Positions 7,019 to 14,448 of a stretch of DNA of 22,717 nt are shown one piece after another. A program made the position numbers and the translations under genes. The first letter of the stretch is position 1. Every line of letters begins with the position of its first letter. Location: positions 1 to 22,717 of IMG/VR virus record IMGVR_UViG_3300032032_000029. One strand, written 5' to 3'. The stretch comes from a virus. The notes beneath the pieces are model-generated. The model saw only the letters and a list, made by a program, of their open reading frames with translations. It was not told the DNA's origin and ran no database searches.

Positions 7019-8740
7019 TTATATGCCACTTTCTTCAGTGGTCACTGAGAAGTTCTGTTTCTTCTCTACTCTAAGGATCCTCTCGAACTTGTCCTGAAGG
7101 ACATCAGGTTTGTGAGATATGATGAATACATTTGTACTATCGTTAAATGCTCTCAGGATTTTCATGAAATCATAGGTACCTGCTATGTCAAGGGAACTGT
7201 CAAAGATCTCGTCCAGTATCAACAGGTTAGTATTGGCACTGTTCTTCATCTTAGCTATGGTTCTCCATGTAAACAGTAGGGCAAGGTCGATCCTCATCTT
7301 CTCACCCTCTGAGAATGAAGCATAGCAGAACTCATCCCTGAACCTAGACTTAATGGTCTCTTCAAACCCCTCATCTAGTTCAAAGGATACGTAGAAATCA
7401 AGGTCATTGAGGTACTTATTGATCATCTTGTTCATGATCGGTAGGTACTTCTTAATGATCTGACTCTTGATACCTGTGTCTCTAAGGAGTTGAGAAGCAA
7501 CATCGAAGTTATCTCTCTTCTTCCTAGCCACAGACATAGTTTCCTCTGCTTCTAGTCCCTCTTTTGCTAGTTCCCTAAGGTTCTTCTGCTCTCTCTTAAG
7601 GTTGCCTGTACCTTGGCAAGCAATCTCCTGTTCAATTTTCTTAATGGACTTCCTCTTCCATCCAATCTCTCTATTATTAGTGGTTATCTGGGTGTGTAGT
7701 TCCCTTATCTGCTTGAGTACATCCCTTTTCTTGTCCAGTATACCAGTAATGGCCTCTATTTCTTTCTTGACTTGGGATGTTCCCTCTGTAAGTTCTTGAA
7801 GCTGTGTGCTAATGCTTCCTTTCTTATCTGACCGTAGGCTATCAGGGATTCCTTGCCTGCAAGTTGGACAATGATCATGCTCATCAAAGAATGTCAACTC
7901 CTTATTTAGTCTATCTGCTTTATCTTCAAACTTAGCTTCAAAGAGATGGAACTCACTTAACTTCTTATCAACATCACCGAACTCATCAACCTCTTTCTCT
8001 AAAGATGAGACACTCTCAGATCCAGATTGGATTAATTGTTCAAGACTGAGAATATCTGTCTCTAAAGATTCGATGTCAGACCTCTTGACTTCCTGATTAG
8101 ACTTGGTTTGCTGCTTAATGTCAGCAATAAATCTCTTCTGGATGTCAACCTTTTCCTTTATAAGGTCAAGGGTGTACTGATGTTTGGTAAGTGAGTCCTT
8201 AACTCCCTTTGCCCTCTCCTTTAGTAGGGTATTCATCGTAGAGAAGATCTTAATATCAAGGAGATCCTCAATAACTTCTCTACGATTGGGGGCAGTCAAC
8301 TGCATAAACGGAACAAAGGTGCTACTACCTAGTATCACCACCTGTGTAAAAGACTTATAGTTAAGCTTCAATACAGACTGTTCCAACCAGGTTTGTTGGT
8401 CCCTTTGGTTGGACTCTTGATTTAGTACCGTACCATCTCTAGTGATCTCAAAGACATTAGGTTTTATTCCACGCTTGATAGACCAGTCGGTAGAACCGAT
8501 TGAAAAATCAACCATAACAACAGTATCCTTCTCGTTGACAGCATTGATCAACTGAGACTTTGATATCTTACGAAACGGTTTGTTGAACAGGACAAAGCAT
8601 ATAGCATCTAGCATCGTGCTCTTCCCTGCCCCATTAGAACCGACAACAAGTGTCGATGGAGAACCATTCAAGTCAATTTCAGTGTAAGAGTTACCAGTAG
8701 AAAGGAAATTCTTCCATCTGATAGTCTTGAATATAATCAT
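7019..8740 (-). CDS. 46: Recombination endonuclease subunit gp46 (Rad50/SbcC-like)
   Basis: gp46 is the SMC-like ATPase partner of gp47; together they process DNA ends for recombination-dependent replication and help degrade host DNA. The protein has 573 residues (T4 gp46: 560). Walker A is VGSNGAGKS (33-41), the zinc hook CPTC is at 291-294 between two coiled-coil arms (about 170-290 and 295-400), the ABC signature is SFSEGEK (475-481) and Walker B is LLILDE (506-511), followed by the H-loop FIISHKPD. All key residues are intact. It follows the DUF3110 gene by 12 bases and has no strong ribosome-binding site. Confidence 0.96.
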   Translation of the reverse strand: MIIFKTIRWKNFLSTGNSYTEIDLNGSPSTLVVGSNGAGKSTMLDAICFVLFNKPFRKISKSQLINAVNEKDTVVMVDFSIGSTDWSIKRGIKPNVFEITRDGTVLNQESNQRDQQTWLEQSVLKLNYKSFTQVVILGSSTFVPFMQLTAPNRREVIEDLLDIKIFSTMNTLLKERAKGVKDSLTKHQYTLDLIKEKVDIQKRFIADIKQQTKSNQEVKRSDIESLETDILSLEQLIQSGSESVSSLEKEVDEFGDVDKKLSEFHLFEAKFEDKADRLNKELTFFDEHDHCPTCRQGIPDSLRSDKKGSISTQLQELTEGTSQVKKEIEAITGILDKKRDVLKQIRELHTQITTNNREIGWKRKSIKKIEQEIACQGTGNLKREQKNLRELAKEGLEAEETMSVARKKRDNFDVASQLLRDTGIKSQIIKKYLPIMNKMINKYLNDLDFYVSFELDEGFEETIKSRFRDEFCYASFSEGEKMRIDLALLFTWRTIAKMKNSANTNLLILDEIFDSSLDIAGTYDFMKILRAFNDSTNVFIISHKPDVLQDKFERILRVEKKQNFSVTTEESGI

Positions 8741-8752
8741 GATTTAGACAAA

Positions 8753-9007
8753 TTAAAAATCAGGAGGGATTACAATCTGATCTGGAGTGATCACATAGTA
8801 TGGGTGATTGCGCTCTATACAAGCACCAATCGCTTCTCTCTCGCTCACTTCCACCACACTCATGAGTGGGTAGTCGTCGGCCTCTAATAAACCAGCATAG
8901 CGCATTGCGTCGTCTTTGTCAACAAAAAGGTAAAGTGTCTTCCCAGTCTCTTCTTCTACTGAGTAGGCACCCTCATCTTCTTTACCTTTTAATGCTAGGA
9001 CAAACAC
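8753..9007 (-). CDS. DUF3110 family protein, cyanobacterial type
   Basis: This protein has 84 residues. The opening MFVLALKGKEDEGAYSVEE, followed by GKTLYLFVDKDDAMRYAGLL and EADDYPLMSVVEV, matches the pattern of DUF3110 (FVLxxxxxxxxEGIHSL...VLMFExxDDAxRYAxxLEAQDFPxPxVE), a small domain typical of cyanobacteria and plant plastids. Its function is unknown. Its presence is the best single clue that the host is a cyanobacterium. The gene sits between the two subunits of the recombination nuclease: its ATG at 9007 overlaps the last base of the gp47 stop codon and it ends 12 bases before gp46, so all three are probably made together. It may have been captured from a host genome. Confidence 0.8.
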   Translation of the reverse strand: MFVLALKGKEDEGAYSVEEETGKTLYLFVDKDDAMRYAGLLEADDYPLMSVVEVSEREAIGACIERNHPYYVITPDQIVIPPDF

Positions 9008-10041
9008 TAGACTTGCTCCAACGCTTCTACATATAATGACTTTAGAAGGGTCTTGATACCATCCTTGTCTTGGTAATCCATGCCGTCAACATAGTTCTCA
9101 AGAATTGTCAGGGTATCCTCCTTCTCTATATCTAGGCTATCGTCCAGTTCTGAATCAAGTGAGGAATCCTCTACCACCTTGATCTCATGCACCCCGTGCA
9201 CGTATAACTGACTGATAAAATATTCAAACTTAGCAGAGTCTGTCTTATTTTCTACGATAACCTTAACAACCTTACCTGCGTACTCTTTAGGATCAGGTAG
9301 CTTCCTCTCATCATAGAACACCTTAGAGAACATGGTGTAAGGGTTGCGAATAAACTCCTTCTCTAGGGTATCTGTATCATATACATGGAACCCTCTGTCA
9401 TCACCCCAGTCATTCCAGTAAATTTCATAGGGGTTACCTAAGTAATGGAACTGATCCTGACTAGATTTCTTATGGTAGTGACCTGAGAAGACCTGCTTAA
9501 ACTTCTTAAGGGCAGTTATAGGAGTACCATGGGTCATTACATACCCTTTGTGTGCTTCAAAACCATTGAGTTCCAAGTGACCCATAGCCACCTCACAATC
9601 TGTGCTCTCTATGAGGTCGAAGGTGCCCTCTGTGTTCTCTGAATTGATCCAAGGTATGAATAGTATAGGTAGTCCACCTATTTCTACTTCTGTAGCATTC
9701 TCATATATGTGTACGTTCTCATACTCTCTCAAAAAATTATCAAGAGTGTTAATCTTATTAGTATCCTTGTAGTATGCTGTATGATTACCCACAAGGGAAT
9801 GAACTTCGACCCCCATTTTTTGTAGGCGGTTAAAGTAATTATTTCTTGCCCAGTTAGCTGCCCATATATCTACATTCTTTCTGTTATCGAATGTATCTCC
9901 AAGATCTAAGACTACCTCTATCTTATTCTTCTCTAAGAAAGGGAAGAATATATCATCATAAAATCTTTGGAAGTTGTCATGAAAAACTCGACTAGACTTC
10001 CTCGCACCAAAGTGCTGGTCAGTTATTATAACTAGCTTCAA
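9007..10041 (-). CDS. 47: Recombination endonuclease subunit gp47 (Mre11/SbcD-like)
   Basis: gp47 is the nuclease subunit of the gp46/47 complex, a metallophosphoesterase. It has 344 residues (T4 gp47: 339). The metal-binding motifs appear in order: DQH (8-10), GDTFDNR (48-54), GNH (85-87), GHLELNG (154-160) and GHYH (187-190). The C-terminal region from about 270 is acidic and probably contacts gp46. The ATG at 10041 overlaps the stop codon of gp55 (ATTGAAGC junction, four bases), again pointing to coupling. Confidence 0.96.
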   Translation of the reverse strand: MKLVIITDQHFGARKSSRVFHDNFQRFYDDIFFPFLEKNKIEVVLDLGDTFDNRKNVDIWAANWARNNYFNRLQKMGVEVHSLVGNHTAYYKDTNKINTLDNFLREYENVHIYENATEVEIGGLPILFIPWINSENTEGTFDLIESTDCEVAMGHLELNGFEAHKGYVMTHGTPITALKKFKQVFSGHYHKKSSQDQFHYLGNPYEIYWNDWGDDRGFHVYDTDTLEKEFIRNPYTMFSKVFYDERKLPDPKEYAGKVVKVIVENKTDSAKFEYFISQLYVHGVHEIKVVEDSSLDSELDDSLDIEKEDTLTILENYVDGMDYQDKDGIKTLLKSLYVEALEQV

Positions 10042-10499
10042 TTGCTTCTTACTTGTACGTTTTCCTTAATGGTATTCATATCTGAATAACTTTCAGTGCC
10101 ATCTGTATGGAACACCTGATCGAAACCAGACTTAGTAATAATTTTATTCTTAATCTCTAACTGTCTCTTCTCTTTAGAGATCCTTCTAAGGAAAGCATAG
10201 TAAATGATCTGTGTGAAGTAAGCAAATGGATTGCTTGACTTAGCAGGATCAAAGTTCTGTATATACTGGACACAATTTTCTATTCCATCACATATCATAT
10301 CCTCTCTGAACATATAGTTCACAAAGTTTGGTTTATACGATAGGTGTGTAGCAATCTTTAGGAAACATTCTCCAATATAGTTAGAGATGCGAGGTCTAGG
10401 TGCTTCATTCTCTGCGGCAATCTTACAAGCTGCTTTAAATTCTACTAGAGCCACTAGAAATTCCTTATTATTTACATAGTGCTCTGACTTCTTTTTCAT
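10038..10499 (-). CDS. 55: Late transcription sigma factor gp55
   Basis: gp55 replaces the host sigma factor on RNA polymerase and directs it to late promoters of the TATAAATA type, several of which are in this window. It has 153 residues, shorter than T4 gp55 (185). A sigma region 2 core is recognisable: FREDMICDGIENCVQYIQNFD, then NPFAYFTQIIYYAFLRRI, which correspond to the polymerase-binding and -10 recognition helices. The C-terminal part KENVQVRSN lacks an obvious clamp-binding hydrophobic tail. The gene is preceded by a strong host-type promoter with an inverted repeat, so it can be switched on before the late genes that it controls. Confidence 0.9.
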   Translation of the reverse strand: MKKKSEHYVNNKEFLVALVEFKAACKIAAENEAPRPRISNYIGECFLKIATHLSYKPNFVNYMFREDMICDGIENCVQYIQNFDPAKSSNPFAYFTQIIYYAFLRRISKEKRQLEIKNKIITKSGFDQVFHTDGTESYSDMNTIKENVQVRSN

Positions 10500-10520
10500 A
10501 TGGAGTCGGTCTGTATTAAC

Positions 10521-10549
10521 AGTATAGTATGTTAAGGAACATACGTCAA
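10521..10549 (-). promoter_or_regulatory. Sigma-70 type promoter upstream of gp55
   Basis: On the minus strand TTGACG (10544-10549) is followed after exactly 17 bases by TATACT (10521-10526), five of six matches to each consensus box. The -10 box lies about 20 bases before the ATG at 10499. This is the best host-type promoter in the window and fits early or middle expression of gp55 and the recombination genes behind it. Confidence 0.75.
10527..10544 (-). promoter_or_regulatory. Inverted repeat filling the spacer of the gp55 promoter (possible operator)
   Basis: GTATGTT and AACATAC are perfect 7-bp inverted arms around a 4-base centre. The repeat occupies the whole spacer between the -10 and -35 boxes plus one base of the -35, the classic position for a repressor site. 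Its half-sites GTATGT/ACATAC also form the palindrome in the leader of the HExxH-VWA gene. Protein binding is inferred. Confidence 0.55.
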
Positions 10550-10570
10550 GCTTGACAAGATCAAACTTGA
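10545..10570. repeat. Palindrome GTCAAGCTTGAC plus imperfect copy behind the gp55 promoter
   Basis: GTCAAGCTTGAC (10545-10556) is a perfect 12-bp palindrome that includes most of the -35 box of the gp55 promoter. Its core TCAAGCTTGA recurs as TCAAACTTGA at 10561-10570, 15 bases along, so the two sites could be bound in tandem. The remaining bases up to 10606 hold no gene. Confidence 0.5.
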
Positions 10571-10606
10571 GCTGTAGACTAACTGTGTAGCAGGTTCAGA
10601 CAAATA

Positions 10607-10990
10607 CTATTGAGACTTTTTATTAAAGAGAGTCTCTAGATGAGTCCTTGCCTGATCCACTGTGCCGACATGTCCTTTTTTTCTAGGAGGACCAACGTCG
10701 CCGTCGATTCTTCTGACTGATAAGTCATAGAACAACTTCACTTCTGGATCACATTCTACCACAGTTATAATTTTATTCATAGGAACAATGAACTGTTCCT
10801 CTTTTGAAAACTTCATCCAAGGGGATACCTTAGCACCTATTTTATGGTGCACTGTAACTTCTTCAACAATGATAGGGTTATCTAAAATAAGATAATCACC
10901 ATTGTCATCAGAAACCGATGTCACCTTAGAAAGAACCTCTTCACCAGACACCATCTTGATGGCACCCAGGAATTCTTCGTCGGTTGGCAT
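10607..10990 (-). CDS. Conserved-looking small protein of unknown function between UvsW and gp55
   Basis: The protein has 127 residues if it starts at the ATG at 10990, one base after the uvsW stop, which I prefer because the text then begins MPTDEEFLGAIKMVSGEEVL. Longer in-frame starts at 11044 and 11026 would overlap uvsW by up to 53 bases. The pattern (KMVSGEEVLSKV, then DYLILDNPIIVEEV, then SPWMKFS, then FIVPMNKIITVVE) suggests a small beta-barrel of Sm-like shape, seen in phage proteins that open with a K(L/M)xSGEEV strand; this is a structural guess. The C-terminus is basic. No catalytic motif is seen. It is probably cotranscribed with uvsW. Confidence 0.7.
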   Translation of the reverse strand: MPTDEEFLGAIKMVSGEEVLSKVTSVSDDNGDYLILDNPIIVEEVTVHHKIGAKVSPWMKFSKEEQFIVPMNKIITVVECDPEVKLFYDLSVRRIDGDVGPPRKKGHVGTVDQARTHLETLFNKKSQ

Positions 10991-10991
10991 T

Positions 10992-12461
10992 TTATTTTGT
11001 TCTGAGATTAACGTCAATAAATTCATAGTTAAACGATTCTTCATTATAAATTTTCACCCTCTCAATCAAATGGTTGAGGGTATAATTTCGACGACCACCT
11101 GTTGTGATGTCGTCTGCTATATCATATAACACAGCCTTATCTTTGTTCACTCCTTTGCGGAGGACTCTACCGATGGACTGGAGATTTCTAATTCTGGACT
11201 TTGAGGGGCTTGCGAACACGACGTTATGAAGATTCCTAATGTTGATACCAGTGCTAAAAGTCCCATAGCTGGCAACAATGATTGAATCTTTTGTTGTTTC
11301 AGCGATACGCCTTGCTTTTTCTCGGTCATCTACTTCTACTCCACCGTGGACTAAGAAGATCTGACGATGACCCCCTACTTTTTTATTTATTAAATCGAAA
11401 AGTGGGAGACCATGCTTCTCGACATAATTAAAGAGAACTAGAGTGTTACCTTCTAGGTCACATACAAGATTTCGTATGAATCTATTCCTCTGATCACTGC
11501 CACAGAGGTATTCCATCTCATCTTGATAGGTTTCAAACTTCTGCTTCTCATGTTTCAGTAGTAATATTTTAATTTCAAACTTAGACAAGTGTCCTTGCTT
11601 GATTAATTTCTCTGTCTTGGTTACCTTATTAACTGAACCAAAGACACCCTCTAGAACTAAGCGATTAGTTTCCATACCATCTAAGGTACCAGTGAAACCA
11701 ATCCTATACTTACAGTCATGAAGTTTATTCATGATACTGGTAAGAGACTTTGCTTTGAACTGATGTGCTTCATCACCTATGATAGCACCGAACTGTTCAA
11801 AGTATTTTCTTGGGAGTTTATAGATGGATTGCCAAGTAGTAATAATAACATCCTGCTTAGAAAATGGCGACGCACCACCATATACCTTATGACAGTGTGC
11901 CTCTGCGTTCCATCCATAGTCCTCAAAGTCCTTATACATCTGCTCTACCAGTGATGTAGTGGGCACTACTATAAGTGTCCTAAGGTTCTTCCTCTCAAAG
12001 AATCTTGTTAAGGCATATATCATTAATGATTTACCTGAGGCAGTAGGTGATAGGAGTAACTTTCTCCTATGCTTCATAGCCTCATAGATTGCCTTGTACT
12101 GGTAGTCCCTTACCTTATGTGGTAAGCCAAGAGTCTTTACGAATTCCCCAACTCCCTCAGGAGTAATAAGGTCATCCACTTCTTGTGGTAGTCCGTAGAC
12201 TTCGTTGTCCACGTAGACATATCTGTACCCTCGTTCTTGTAGAAAAGAAGTAACGTGAGGTAGAAGACCAGCATAAATCTCACCTGTACCTGGACTGAAT
12301 AGTTTGATTTTTCCATCCCAATAGCGTTTCTTATACGCTGACATGAACTTTGCTTGAGGCACCTCAAAGGTGAACTGGTCTGCCAATTCGTGTCCCACAT
12401 GGGGTTCGCAATCTATCTTAAGATAGACTTCGTTCTTCTTTTGTATATGGACACTAGACAT
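10992..12461 (-). CDS. uvsW: Recombination helicase UvsW
   Basis: UvsW is a superfamily 2 helicase that unwinds R-loops and branched DNA, and in T4 shifts replication from origins to recombination. I chose the second of two adjacent ATGs (12461) because AAAGG lies five bases before it, giving 489 residues; longer frames run back into uvsY. Motifs in order are Walker A SPTASGKS (138-145), motif Ia VPTTSLVEQM, DEAH (230-233), motif III GFTGTL, then VHGGV, and motif VI SIGRVLRKG. The N-terminal domain with YKKRYWDGKIKLF matches the DNA-binding part of T4 UvsW. The start lies just inside the end of uvsY, so the two are coupled. Confidence 0.95.
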   Translation of the reverse strand: MSSVHIQKKNEVYLKIDCEPHVGHELADQFTFEVPQAKFMSAYKKRYWDGKIKLFSPGTGEIYAGLLPHVTSFLQERGYRYVYVDNEVYGLPQEVDDLITPEGVGEFVKTLGLPHKVRDYQYKAIYEAMKHRRKLLLSPTASGKSLMIYALTRFFERKNLRTLIVVPTTSLVEQMYKDFEDYGWNAEAHCHKVYGGASPFSKQDVIITTWQSIYKLPRKYFEQFGAIIGDEAHQFKAKSLTSIMNKLHDCKYRIGFTGTLDGMETNRLVLEGVFGSVNKVTKTEKLIKQGHLSKFEIKILLLKHEKQKFETYQDEMEYLCGSDQRNRFIRNLVCDLEGNTLVLFNYVEKHGLPLFDLINKKVGGHRQIFLVHGGVEVDDREKARRIAETTKDSIIVASYGTFSTGINIRNLHNVVFASPSKSRIRNLQSIGRVLRKGVNKDKAVLYDIADDITTGGRRNYTLNHLIERVKIYNEESFNYEFIDVNLRTK

Positions 12462-12867
12462 CATAGCCTTTAAGCATCTTGGCAAACTCAATCGCATTCT
12501 TTATTTGAAACGATTGGTTGTTCACTGCCGTAAGGATGCTCTTGAGAGCATCTATCATCTGGTTATAATACTTTAATTTTAGTATTGCTTTCTGATACTT
12601 CTCATCGGAGTCTATGTAGATGCCGATGTCTGTCTTTAATAGTTTTATGTGGAAGGGCTTCTCAGACTTTCCAGTATAGAATTCCCAGAGTTCACGGTAA
12701 AGTGACTTCAGTTTGATTTCATGCTCATCTCTAAGCATGGTTACTTGGTTAAGTAACTGTAGATATTTAGCGTGCTTCCTTGGGATGTCAAGGGAGTCGT
12801 GATCTAGTTTTTCATCATCTAGTTGAGAATCCTTTTTCCAAAGACTCTCGATCAATTCAAGATTCAT
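12454..12867 (-). CDS. uvsY: Recombination mediator UvsY
   Basis: UvsY loads the phage recombinase UvsX onto single-stranded DNA coated with gp32. The length of 137 residues equals that of T4 UvsY. The sequence is helical and charged; LESLWKKDSQLDDEKLDHDSL followed by KHAKYLQLLNQ fits the N-terminus of the family, and KYYNQMIDALKSI is a matching helix near the C-terminus. Its place directly before uvsW supports the call. The ATG at 12867 overlaps the stop of the dioxygenase gene by four bases (ATGA). Confidence 0.88.
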   Translation of the reverse strand: MNLELIESLWKKDSQLDDEKLDHDSLDIPRKHAKYLQLLNQVTMLRDEHEIKLKSLYRELWEFYTGKSEKPFHIKLLKTDIGIYIDSDEKYQKAILKLKYYNQMIDALKSILTAVNNQSFQIKNAIEFAKMLKGYDV

Positions 12868-13892
12868 AACTCATCTAGTATAGATTTACGTTTCTTATAC
12901 CTCTCTATATATTCCTCTTGGAAGTAGGGTATATATTCCCCACCTACTCCATCAAGATCATGTGCGTATCGAAGTGCCATCCGATCAGTGGTATCACCTA
13001 GTCTTCTGTGCTGTAGAATAGTATTGTCAAACAATATCAGATCATTATCATTCTCCCACCAGTAGTCCCAAGAATATTTCTCTAGATCTTTCCTTATCTG
13101 AGACAGTATAAGCTCTGAGTCATGCTCACTCATACCTTTGATGTGTGTGACACTATTATAACTGTAATGTAGACCCTTGACACCTCCTGGACTCTGAATA
13201 ACCATCGGTATCTCAACGTCTGGGTCATGACATATATTCATATTCATGATGAAAGCATCCTGCTCCTCGTTAAGACCAGGGTTAATAGCATATGGTTTGA
13301 AATTATGTACCAATACCATCTCATCCAGTTCACTACGGAAGCTATCAGGAAGACTATAATAGTAGTCTGTAGTCGTCTGGAACCCAGTCGCACTCTTAGT
13401 CATACCCTTAACACCCAATAGACATACATTAGGTGTAAAACATATATCTCCACTCTCATTACTGTGCCAAGTCAGTTCACCATCAGCAAACATACCAATT
13501 CTATTACCATTCTTGTCTCTTATACCAGAGACCTTAAGCATATCACCGTGACGAGACTTAATACCACCCACTCTGATACGAAAATACTCCTTGAGTACCC
13601 TTCTATCTGCATCTGATAGAGAAGGATCCTTAAGGAGTTTATAGACATTACCATTTGCTTGGGGATATCGTGCCCACATGAGACGACCCCAATTCAAACG
13701 ATCTCTACCTAACATCCTCGCCCACTTGAGGTAGGAACGTTCGTCAAGTTTGACATTTCTTATTATGGTAATCAGTTCACGGAGGTGGATCCTTCCTACC
13801 TCCATCCATTCATCATCTGTAATCTTTGTAAAATCTAGATCATCAATGAAGACACCCTGACTACCACATCCAGGTATCTTTGTCACCTTCAT
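12864..13892 (-). CDS. TauD/TfdA-like Fe(II)/2OG dioxygenase
   Basis: This 342-residue protein has the layout of the TauD/TfdA dioxygenases. The first iron-ligand segment is TWHSNES (141-147): H143 is present, but where the family normally has HxD or HxE there is N145, with E146 next to it. The distal part ILFDNTILQHRRLGDTTDR supplies H295, and R308 in RMALRY is the likely 2-oxoglutarate-binding arginine. The 110 residues before the motif, including a run of Arg/Trp residues (MLGRDRLNWGRLMWARYP), are longer than in many small phage oxygenases. The substrate is unknown, and the altered ligand leaves open whether it hydroxylates, halogenates or is inactive. It starts one base after the tail-tube-family gene and overlaps uvsY. 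Confidence 0.85.
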   Translation of the reverse strand: MKVTKIPGCGSQGVFIDDLDFTKITDDEWMEVGRIHLRELITIIRNVKLDERSYLKWARMLGRDRLNWGRLMWARYPQANGNVYKLLKDPSLSDADRRVLKEYFRIRVGGIKSRHGDMLKVSGIRDKNGNRIGMFADGELTWHSNESGDICFTPNVCLLGVKGMTKSATGFQTTTDYYYSLPDSFRSELDEMVLVHNFKPYAINPGLNEEQDAFIMNMNICHDPDVEIPMVIQSPGGVKGLHYSYNSVTHIKGMSEHDSELILSQIRKDLEKYSWDYWWENDNDLILFDNTILQHRRLGDTTDRMALRYAHDLDGVGGEYIPYFQEEYIERYKKRKSILDEL

Positions 13893-13893
13893 A

Positions 13894-14448
13894 TCATATA
13901 CGCTTGCCGTCGCTATCTATAAATTGCATCAAGGTGTACTTGAATGTAGCATCTGCTGTAACGTAGTCTACGTCAGAAGCATCAGCATTAAACCTCACAC
14001 CTGTCAATGCTGTGGGGAATAAGTTCATGAACACTGCTGTAGTAACTGTATTATAATTACTATCCAATATCATTAATCTGGCATCAGTAGTTGCCTTAGC
14101 AAAATCAGTCTGTCTTCCTTTCTCATCGACAGTTGATAGGTAATCAAAGAACTGTTGCTCTGTCTCAGGATTTGTTAGACCTGTTAACCAGTTATAGATC
14201 TCATAGTAGTTATCCATGTTCTCATTGATCATGAATGTCAGATTAAGATCTCCCTGTGAGAGTTTATCACCAGGGACATCGTATGCTTTAACTCTATTGT
14301 CTATAGTTCTACTACCTATACTCATGTCAGGGATGTTCACTGACTGACAGAAAAAGTCAACAGTGGGTACCCTCTCAATAACAAACTTAAACCCAGTAGG
14401 GGATAGAAAGTTCTTACTGTCTGGTGAAAATAGGCGGCTGGTTGTCAT
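13894..14448 (-). CDS. Tail-tube-family (gp19/gp54-like) structural protein
   Basis: This 184-residue protein resembles the T4 tail tube fold. The opening SPTGFKFVIERVPTVDFFCQ, then VNIPDMSIG, then GDLNLTFMINENMDNYYEIY follow the pattern of gp19 and of the related tube-initiator and hub proteins (FxFxIxRxPxxxFxxQxVxLPxxxxG...LTFxVDExxxNY). It is a second member of the family in this window besides gp19 at 20027, and the two are clearly different in sequence. In related cyanophages the gene between gp23 and uvsY is often labelled gp3 or gp19-like; a role as terminator or initiator of the tube is an inference. The ATG overlaps the preceding small gene by four bases (ATGA). Confidence 0.7.
   Translation of the reverse strand: MTTSRLFSPDSKNFLSPTGFKFVIERVPTVDFFCQSVNIPDMSIGSRTIDNRVKAYDVPGDKLSQGDLNLTFMINENMDNYYEIYNWLTGLTNPETEQQFFDYLSTVDEKGRQTDFAKATTDARLMILDSNYNTVTTAVFMNLFPTALTGVRFNADASDVDYVTADATFKYTLMQFIDSDGKRI

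Noticed and set aside
12462-12497. Upstream start for uvsW
   Set aside because: It would run 44 bases into uvsY and add residues without family resemblance; AAAGG is well placed for the ATG at 12461.
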